A stretch of 17,903 nucleotides of DNA, taken from assembly GCA_018985225.1 (NCBI GenBank), contig JADGIF010000139.1, forward strand, positions 1-17,903. Direction: 5' to 3'. The translations under genes and the position numbers were made by a program. This document shows positions 1 to 6,900 of the stretch, piece after piece. Under the pieces are notes generated by a model that saw nothing but the letters and a program-made list of their open reading frames with translations, was not told the DNA's origin and made no database searches. The stretch's first letter is position 1. Every line of letters starts with the position of its first letter. The DNA is from Amoeboradix gromovi (taxonomy: Eukaryota > Sanchytriomycota > Sanchytriomycetes > Sanchytriales > Sanchytriaceae).

Positions 1-147
1 GAACATATACATCAAGTATATGCATCCTTATTCAATCCCGCCTCAGGGTAGTGAAAGCGTGAGCAATCACTGTAACGGAGCATCTAGGACTGTTAGTTTC
101 TCTGTGGAAATTCTCGATTCTCTGGGAAATCAGGTCATTTTACGAGA
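1..147 (+). pseudogene. 3' tail of a TnpB/Fanzor-like gene (copy 1, cut by window edge)
   Basis: The open frame entering the window at base 2 begins N-I-Y-I-K-Y-M. The related copy at 11347-11579 has the same residues directly after the RuvC-III motif DRDYMAARNI, so this is the C-terminal end of a TnpB/Fanzor-like nuclease whose catalytic part lies outside the window. By hand alignment bases 1-134 match the reverse complement of the 11370-11490 copy at about 88%. The ancestral stop after LDF, seen in the copy ending at 11347, is not kept; the frame runs on to 226 through the start of the next gene, which suggests decay. Whether the off-window part is intact cannot be seen. The conserved tail may also be the 3' noncoding (omegaRNA-like) segment of the element; that is inference. 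Confidence 0.55.
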
Positions 148-168
148 AAGACTAGTTTGTGTTAGGTC

Positions 169-450
169 ATGGGAATCAGCAATTCAAAAGAAAAAAAAGA
201 CTCAAAAGAATTTGGTAACGATATGATAGTGGAGAACATGAAAAAGCATATCAGGGAAATGGAAAAAGAAAGGAAATATTTAATAGAGATACAAGATGTG
301 AAAATGAACGAAAAGCAAAAGATTATAGACATACAAGACAAAATGGAGGTGATGAAAAGAAAGCATTCCATGGAGAAGAAAAAGCTAGAGAAATACATAG
401 AAAAGAATTTGTTGATAATCGATCACCTGCAGCTATTGTTGGAAAAGTAA
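169..450 (+). CDS. Small coiled-coil protein with N-myristoylation-like start
   Basis: This 93-residue protein has no recognised family. It starts MGISNSKEKK, which fits the N-myristoylation consensus (Gly2, Ser6, then Lys) in the manner of Src-type N-termini. From about residue 20 to the end it is nearly all charged helix rich in Lys, Glu, Ile, Leu and Met with no prolines, so a single long coiled coil is likely. It may be a membrane-tethered scaffold or vesicle/cytoskeleton-linked protein, but that is inference. The ATG lies about 20 bp after a TnpB/Fanzor-like 3' tail on the same strand. The stop is 11 bp from the convergent MnmE stop. Its biased composition means it could be a chance ORF, but its length, start and tidy placement against MnmE support a real gene. 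Confidence 0.55.
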   Translation: MGISNSKEKKDSKEFGNDMIVENMKKHIREMEKERKYLIEIQDVKMNEKQKIIDIQDKMEVMKRKHSMEKKKLEKYIEKNLLIIDHLQLLLEK

Positions 451-461
451 ACAAATTTACT
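451..461. terminator. Shared 3' end of coiled-coil gene and mnmE
   Basis: Only 11 bp separate the two convergent stop codons. On the minus strand the MnmE stop lies inside GGAAAATAAAGTAAA, so AATAAA contains the TAA stop. On the plus strand the nearest A-rich element is AGTAAACAAA at the stop; no AATAAA is present. The 3' UTRs must run into the opposing coding region. Confidence 0.5.
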
Positions 462-1787
462 TTATTTTCCGATACAAAATTGAGAAAACAAAGAGTCTAA
501 TACGTGTTCTAGATCTACGGTACTACCTAGCAATTCAATTTGTTGAATAATGTTTCTCAATATTTCGGCCTTTAGAACTAGTTCGTTTTCATTAAACTTG
601 CTTATTAACTTTAGAATCTCATTTAATGGTGCGACAAACCTACTTTGGAATGTAAAAGAGCTAGGAATACTATATTCCCTGTTTAGCTGATTTATTAGTA
701 TATTGTAAAATGCAGTTAAACCAATCTTACCTCGGCAACTAATCAAGATTTGGTTTTTAATTTTTGGATAATCCTTCGAAATATCCATCTTATTTACTAA
801 AACATACATTTTAGACTTTGGCGATGCTATTTTAGCCATTAAATCAAGTTGAATCCTTCTATCCTGAGTCGGATCAAAAATAAAAAATAAAATATCAGAT
901 TTTTCAATTTCATTGTACGCTTTTTCAATCCCAATATTCTCCAATGTATCATTTGAAAGTCTTATTCCAGCTGTATCCGAAATAACTAGTGGATAACCAT
1001 TGAAATTAACATATCTTTGGATTACGTCTCTTGTTGTTCCAGATATATCAGAGACGATTGACACTTGATCTTTGCACAGTAGGTTTATAAAAGAGCTTTT
1101 GCCAGAATTCGGTATCCCGCAAATTGAAACTCTAATGCCTTGCCTCATTTTCGATATTATTTGGGCATCTTTTAAATATTTTGCAATTTCATCTGAAATA
1201 GACTGCAAATCATTCAAAGTGGTGTCTAGAATGTTAATATCAATGTTTTCATCTTCTCCAAAGTCTATTTGTGCTTCATAAGTAGCCAAAATTGTGACAA
1301 ACTTGTTTTTCCACCGATCAATAATGCTTGAATCATTTTCTTGTGGAAGCAGTGCCATTTTGCGTTGAAGTTCCGTTTCTGAATCTAACAATGAACTAAG
1401 AGATTCAATTTCCTTGACACTCATCTTATTGTTGAGATACGCGCGGTAAGTAAATTCGCCCTTTTCAGCTTTCCTGCAACCATTAAATTCTAAATGATCA
1501 CAGAGTTTGTTAATTACGCTAATGCTCCCATGAGTAGCAATCTCGAGAACATCTTCACCAGTATAGCTTCTAGGAGCTTTGAAATATGTCACAATAGCCG
1601 TATCAATTAATTGTCCATCATTGTCAACTAATTTTGAATATTTAGCATGTCGCGGTTTTGAAGCCGGAAACAGGCCAGTGCACAGGTTTCCGCTAATCCT
1701 GATAACCGCTATTGCAGATTTACCCGGTGGCGTGGAGAGTGCAAATATTGTTCCGCGCTGAGAAGTGAACAGGAGTCGTTTGAACAT
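462..1787 (-). CDS. MSS1: tRNA modification GTPase MnmE/Mss1 (mitochondrial)
   Basis: MnmE (yeast Mss1, human GTPBP3) works with MnmG/Mto1 to build the 5-carboxymethylaminomethyl-type modification on wobble U34 of mitochondrial tRNAs. The product is 441 residues from the first ATG at 1787; a frame extension to 1796 would need a TTG start and is not used. An N-terminal folate-binding domain (APRSYTGED near residue 75) is followed by helices and an inserted G domain: P-loop GIPNSGKS near 224-231, G2 GTTRD near 250, DTAG near 271 and NKMD near 332. The chain ends in the diagnostic FCIGK, whose Cys is required for modification. MFKRLLFTSQR is a plausible short mitochondrial presequence. The gene follows the ceramidase on the same strand after 22 bp, so its promoter probably lies inside that gene. 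It appears complete and intron-free. Confidence 0.96.
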   Translation of the reverse strand: MFKRLLFTSQRGTIFALSTPPGKSAIAVIRISGNLCTGLFPASKPRHAKYSKLVDNDGQLIDTAIVTYFKAPRSYTGEDVLEIATHGSISVINKLCDHLEFNGCRKAEKGEFTYRAYLNNKMSVKEIESLSSLLDSETELQRKMALLPQENDSSIIDRWKNKFVTILATYEAQIDFGEDENIDINILDTTLNDLQSISDEIAKYLKDAQIISKMRQGIRVSICGIPNSGKSSFINLLCKDQVSIVSDISGTTRDVIQRYVNFNGYPLVISDTAGIRLSNDTLENIGIEKAYNEIEKSDILFFIFDPTQDRRIQLDLMAKIASPKSKMYVLVNKMDISKDYPKIKNQILISCRGKIGLTAFYNILINQLNREYSIPSSFTFQSRFVAPLNEILKLISKFNENELVLKAEILRNIIQQIELLGSTVDLEHVLDSLFSQFCIGK

Positions 1788-1809
1788 ACAAATCAAAGAA
1801 AATTGTATT

Positions 1810-2523
1810 TTATTGCTGTAATTTCTTATTATTGGCCTTGAGAAGGACCAGTTTATTCTGGAATATGTAGTCAGCCATTATCAGCCATTTGTACATTGTT
1901 AAACCACTAAGTATATGCCAAAACGAGTGAAAATGCAGAAATTTAACCTCATCGCAATAAATTTGATCGAGATTCCATAGGAGAAGCGCAAGAGAAATGC
2001 TTGCTACAAACTCCAGCGTCCATCTTCTGCATTTCCTGTCCTGCCAGTAAGTCAATGGAAAAAAGAACACAGGCAACTGGTAAATTGTATGTAAAAGAAA
2101 AAACAAGACAGGAAATTCGGCATAGATATGAAGAAACGTGCCAAATAAACCCATTGCTATTGGCAGTAAGATACCAGCATTTTTGCCCCTAATCTTTGCT
2201 ACCTCATATACGTTCCAACTGGCAAACCAGAGCATTGGTAATTCATCTAAAAGCTGCATTTTATATTTTAATGTGGCGTGGAACAACATGCTTCCTATAC
2301 CAACAAATATCAATAGAGCACTTGAGATTTTAAACCTAGTATCTCTAAATGCCGCTGCACCAAAGTACATCAGTGCCAATGATGACAGAGCATTGAAAAA
2401 CTCTGCAACATAAAAAGAGTGCTGGTAGTTTAATTCGCAAAAGTCTATGGTACTATCCGGAACAAAATAACCATAGTTGCCTCTGTTATCGCTAAAGCTC
2501 AAAAAATTTGTTCGTTCTCTCAT
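1810..2523 (-). CDS. YPC1: Alkaline ceramidase (ACER/Ypc1 family)
   Basis: This 237-residue polytopic protein belongs to the alkaline ceramidase family, which hydrolyses ceramide to sphingoid base and fatty acid in the ER/Golgi membrane. The family's calcium-site pattern is present: D27, F28, E30, N32 and E41, with the spacing known from ACER3. The zinc/catalytic residues are also in place: S78 in GIGS, H82 in FHATLKY, D93 in LLDELPM, and H199/H203 in HSFWH. About seven hydrophobic segments are visible. Its length is slightly below the usual 260-300. The ATG at 2523 fits the family start, which runs quickly into the STIDFCELNY motif. The stop TAA sits inside CAATAAAATA. A 443-bp divergent spacer separates it from the deacetylase-like gene. 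Confidence 0.95.
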   Translation of the reverse strand: MRERTNFLSFSDNRGNYGYFVPDSTIDFCELNYQHSFYVAEFFNALSSLALMYFGAAAFRDTRFKISSALLIFVGIGSMLFHATLKYKMQLLDELPMLWFASWNVYEVAKIRGKNAGILLPIAMGLFGTFLHIYAEFPVLFFLLHTIYQLPVFFFPLTYWQDRKCRRWTLEFVASISLALLLWNLDQIYCDEVKFLHFHSFWHILSGLTMYKWLIMADYIFQNKLVLLKANNKKLQQ

Positions 2524-2966
2524 TGAAGTGACACAGGGGAATTCGTAGTGACATTTGGGATACGAACTATAAAAGTAGACTTAAGGGGAGTAGCAGAGAA
2601 CAGCAAAGAGAAAATGAGATATAGGCTGTCCAGATGCTTGTTGCAGAATTCAGAACATTCAATTAGTACTTCCGCTCTCATGAGAATGGTGGCGAGCATA
2701 AGGGCACACAGCGATCACATAGAGTTCGCAGTGGGATTTGGTCGTGTACGAGCATAAATGTGCTCTATAAATCCTTCAAGGCATGGAAAATGTTGGAGAT
2801 AAAGTATAGGACATCCGGTTAGCTCTACCGATTTGAGGATTAGTTTGAAATAGTTGTGTAGTATTGATGTGTCCCAATAGGCTTGATAACCACTTTGAAT
2901 TTTAAGATTAGAAAGACTTTAATTGTATAGAACTGATTTTCAATGTAATGGTTCTACATTTAAAAC
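2524..2966. other. Divergent spacer between ceramidase and deacetylase-like gene
   Basis: This 443-bp stretch separates two divergent genes and should hold both promoters. On the plus strand a frame is open from about 2527 to 2757, less A+T-rich than its surroundings. It has no ATG before 2614; from there it would give 47 residues of no recognised family (MRYRLSRCLLQ...GRVRA). The second half, 2760-2966, is A+T-rich with stops in all frames. I see no tRNA and no TnpB/Fanzor-like sequence here. Confidence 0.4.
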
Positions 2967-3695
2967 ATGTTTCAATTGAACTCTTTTCGTTTATTCACTT
3001 TGATCCTTATAACGGTACTAAGCAATTACTATATACCTTCAGAATCTCGGGTCAAAAAGAGTCCTCCTGCATTTAAAGGATGCAAAGTAAATGCGGCTTC
3101 CTTAGTTTGGAAAGGAAGTCCTACACCTCAGACCAGTAATCTCAAAAGCTGGATTTATAACCAAAAAGTCAAGGGTACATTCTTTATAGACGTAGACAGA
3201 ATTACAAACACTATCTACGAAGACCAAGTTAAAAACTTGAATGATTTCAACCACACTGTAGGGTTATACATCAAGGATGATGCTCAGTTTTTGAATATTT
3301 TGAACCTTGTAGATCGCTTGTCTAATTTGGTTGGATACATTCCACAATATATTTATTTTGAAAGCGGTAGTGACAGTAATAAATTAACTGCTATCGACAT
3401 GGGATTTTTAATGATTGAAGCCGGTTTTGATGCTCAAAATACTCGCTCTTTTTCATCAATTAAGTCCGATTTAACAAATTTCTTTACCCTTGCCGGTAAC
3501 TCACACATTATATTATTCAGCGATAACGAATACAGCAAGATGAACGAAGCTGAGTATATCAACATGATTACTGACATCAGATCTCGCAATCTTGAGATTA
3601 TCTCTCTTCCTCTTTGCACCGATACCAGTGGTAAGTTGTCTCAGATCAACAAGTCCCATTTTAAACAGTCTAGTTCTGCTAGTTCCTTATTCTAA
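2967..3695 (+). CDS. Secreted chitin-deacetylase-like (NodB fold) pseudoenzyme
   Basis: This 242-residue protein begins with a clear signal peptide (hydrophobic core about residues 8-20, likely cleavage near 27), followed by a NodB-type polysaccharide deacetylase domain. Recognisable family landmarks include K-GTFFIDVDRI (the KATFFV strand), a position like E-I-G-L-H that reads VGLYIKDD, and GYIPQYIYFESG (the TPKYFRPPYG strand). The catalytic Asp-Asp of motif 1 reads W-K-G, and the zinc-binding H-x3-H of motif 2 is missing, as is the motif-3 R-P-P-Y. It should therefore be inactive as a deacetylase. Microsporidia encode a similar short CDA-like protein at the plasma membrane/spore wall interface that also lacks activity. 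A role in carbohydrate binding or wall structure is inferred. The gene is convergent with MIC10, 22 bp apart. Confidence 0.8.
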   Translation: MFQLNSFRLFTLILITVLSNYYIPSESRVKKSPPAFKGCKVNAASLVWKGSPTPQTSNLKSWIYNQKVKGTFFIDVDRITNTIYEDQVKNLNDFNHTVGLYIKDDAQFLNILNLVDRLSNLVGYIPQYIYFESGSDSNKLTAIDMGFLMIEAGFDAQNTRSFSSIKSDLTNFFTLAGNSHIILFSDNEYSKMNEAEYINMITDIRSRNLEIISLPLCTDTSGKLSQINKSHFKQSSSASSLF

Positions 3696-3717
3696 TAAAT
3701 TATAATACTTTATTTAT
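3696..3717. terminator. Shared 3' end of deacetylase-like gene and MIC10
   Basis: The 22 bp between convergent stops form an imperfect palindrome, TAATAAATTATAATACTTTA around TTATT, giving AATAAA at the stop on both strands (TCTAATAAATT on plus, TGAATAAATAAAG on minus). It can act as a bidirectional poly(A) site. Confidence 0.55.
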
Positions 3718-3918
3718 TCATCGGTTTTGCATAGTAGCTGTGATATCATTATATTTCATTTGACATTCATTTTGTGCTATACCCATTCCAAATCCCGTGC
3801 CCCCTGCTATTGGTATCATTTTTCTTTTAAATAATATACTCGCTAGTATTCCAGCTGTCATTCCGACTCCTCCCTTTATCATAAAATTCGCTAAGCACTC
3901 ATCAAATGTCTGGTCCAT
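3718..3918 (-). CDS. MIC10: MICOS subunit Mic10 (MINOS1)
   Basis: This 66-residue protein matches Mic10, the inner-membrane subunit that oligomerises to bend cristae junctions. It starts MDQTFDECLANFMIKGG, like the conserved DxCLAxxxxKxGxG segment, and has two hydrophobic hairpin helices with glycine motifs (GVGMTAGILASILF and GGTGFGMGIAQ) separated by the positive loop KRKM. The N-Q-C after the second helix corresponds to the conserved NCQ. It is a little shorter than the usual 75-100 residues. The start codon is 19 bp after the Pol epsilon stop on the same strand, so its promoter must overlap the Pol epsilon 3' end. It is convergent with the deacetylase-like gene. Its presence implies cristae and a respiring mitochondrion, not a mitosome. 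Confidence 0.9.
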   Translation of the reverse strand: MDQTFDECLANFMIKGGVGMTAGILASILFKRKMIPIAGGTGFGMGIAQNECQMKYNDITATMQNR

Positions 3919-3937
3919 GTTTTAAAAATTATTCAGT

Positions 3938-6900
3938 TTATTTAAATAGTCGTCTTATTTGACTTGCAAGTATTGGCATCTTCATTATACCTGCTATATC
4001 CCTGATTATATCTTTTTTTATTCCCACAGTGCTTGCTCTTTTATAGTTTCCGGTACAGCTGCAGTCATCGTTAATGTATCCCATCATCACTGCTTGACAC
4101 ATGTTGCAGAACATATCTATTTCCATCTCTTTAACCACCTGTCTGTTTATCAATTCTATCATTTTGTCTTCTATTTCCATCATTTCAATCATATTATTGC
4201 AGTATACGCAGGTCATCATGTCCCCTATACTGTCTTTGTACTGATGCTGTATCAGTGTATCCATGTTTATGTTAACATTCTTACTGCATTTACTGCAATA
4301 CACATTTATGTCCATTTCAAATCCTATCTGTGTCAACTCGCTACTTCTTACATTGAACTCCATCGTCCACTCCATTAATACGTCTTCATTAACAATTCTA
4401 ATCATATTTTGTATAACTCTTAGCACATCTACTACGGTATACTCTGAATGCGTGCACAAGACAGATGAGCTCCTGTACCTGTGAACTTCGTTTATCATTC
4501 TCAATGCACGAGTTAATCCAGCAGTCGCACTGCTAGTATTGTTTTTCAATACGTTGTAAAAGTACTGCATCAATGCTGGCTCTAGCAGCGGGACTACCTC
4601 TTTGGGAAGGTAATACAAACTATTCATCGTGTATTCTAATTCACCGTTTACAATTCCCATTAATTCTAGTTCATTGCTGTACAACAGCACATCATATGTC
4701 TTCATCACATTAAATTCAATTAATTTGAATATCGGAATATCCCTCAAAGTAGTCAGTAGAAACTCATCTATAGCACACTCTAAAATCATGTAATCATTAC
4801 TCATGCTGATCACTCTGCAACCTATCTTACTAGCAGTGTTCACAATAAAATGCATGATTTTGATTTTATATTCTTCGATTATCTCAAGCACCATCTTGTT
4901 AACAAATATTGTAGAATGTGCCCATCTATCGATGTGCTGTATGATGTAATCCCTGGTATTCTTGTTCAAGTAGTACTTAATGAATCCCTTGAACTCGTCC
5001 ACGCCACCGTCACCACTGTTGTTATAGTTCCAAGCAGCATTTATAAATGTGTTCTTAATGGATATTACGACGCTACTTTTAGGATACAAACCGGGATTTG
5101 ATATGCGAAAGTTCCCAGCAACACTGGCACAGTTAGAATGCAAACTAGTGGAATCTCTTGCATGCGAGCAAGTCAATTGATTCGTAGCTACAAGATATCT
5201 GTAGTAGAGTATATCAAGTGGATCACCAACGCTATTAAATGGTACATTTAATTTAATCCTTGTAGAAATTATATCTGCCAGAGTGTCGGGTAGAGACCCC
5301 ACCAAGGAGTTTAGATCATCCGTAAACTCATTGAACCAGTTAAATGACGCAAAAGACCATGATCTGCTTGCACAAGGAATTAAAACGTTTGAAATACTAT
5401 TTAATAAAAGCTGAGAACAATTGCGAGTATAGCAGCATATTCGTGCTGGTTTTAACATAGACTTGAGAGTAGCTAATAGCTGATCATATGACTTAAAGCG
5501 CAAGACGTTTGGATACGCATTGTTATTTGAATCCAACAACAGGGTAGAAAGTATGTTATTAACGTAAACCCCTACAACAAGAATTGTGGCGTTCATCTCA
5601 CAGTGTATAAATGCCGTGCTTAATGATAAAACATCATTTATGTTGGCGTTATTATCGTGGTTTAATATATCATCACAGCCAATAGTAGTAGCTTTGGAAT
5701 TCACAGTAATTGATGTACCAACCAGCTCACTTATCTGAACTAAAAGGGGAATTTGAGCATGGTATAGGAATTCTTTAACATTCATGTTGATATACTCTGA
5801 TTCATTGCATTTAATCATAAATACAGTCTGTTTAACATTTCCAATTGATTTGGTGACCGGTTTTATTGTCAGTAAATCAGATTGTATAGTACTAATTGGA
5901 TCAAGAGAGTAAACTGTCCTATTGAAAACCATGCGAACGGTGGAGTCCACAAGTATAATGTCGTAAACACCAGGTTGGATAGTGTTTACACCCAATACTG
6001 TGTGAGTGATTGTAGCGCTGGATCTACTCTTGGGTGCAGAGTCGGATCTAGTGTACTTGCAAAGCCATGTATTACTCATGTTTTTAATGTATTTCAAATA
6101 ATCAGATCTTATTTTAGGTAATTCACTTTTACGAGGGACATCGGGAGTGGATGAACTATTCGCTACATCAGCGGCTTTTCTTTTTGATGACACTTCCATC
6201 CATTTACTCATGTCCATGTAGCTTTTAGTGTCAGATTGGGTGACCCACTTTGGCAAAGGAACATCTACGAGCGGGTTTTTCATCTTTTGTAACAAACATG
6301 GCAAAATTATCAACTTCAGCAAAACACTGTTAAAGCGATCCAAATAGTAATCCCAATCGAGCATTTGGTTTAGTTTTAAACATTTACCGCACCATTTAAC
6401 GAGGAATTGGGATTGAATAAGGGCGGAACACTGGAATAAACACGTAGGAATTGCACGATTAGCTACTGGAGTATCCAGAGGATATTTAGATATAATGAAC
6501 TGACAAGCTAATGAACCGGAATTAGCCTGAATACCTAAAAGTTCAACTAGACGGTGTGCAGTGGTGATTGTTGTAGATTTTTGATTGTTATACTCTTTTA
6601 GAGGCTTGCTCAAAGATTTGAACTCGCTTAATAAGTCCAGTATTTGATCATCACTTATAAAAGCGCCTTGGGTAGTCAATATATCCAAAAATGGCCTACT
6701 AGTAGCACCAATGTGATCATAACATTCTTGCAAAGTACTGCCTTTTAAGTACTCTGCAAATATGATAGATTGATACTCTTTAATCAGCTTCAGCTCACCC
6801 CTTCTTTTGATTTCAAAGCCCTTTAGCTCTGTTATTTCATTCTTGTTGTTAAACACCACATACCTCTTCTTCAATAATCTATCCTTGTCTGTACTTGCTG

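Noticed and set aside
1788-1796. MnmE N-terminal extension starting at 1796
   Set aside because: It needs a TTG start; the ATG at 1787 begins the conserved N-terminus and is the expected eukaryotic start.
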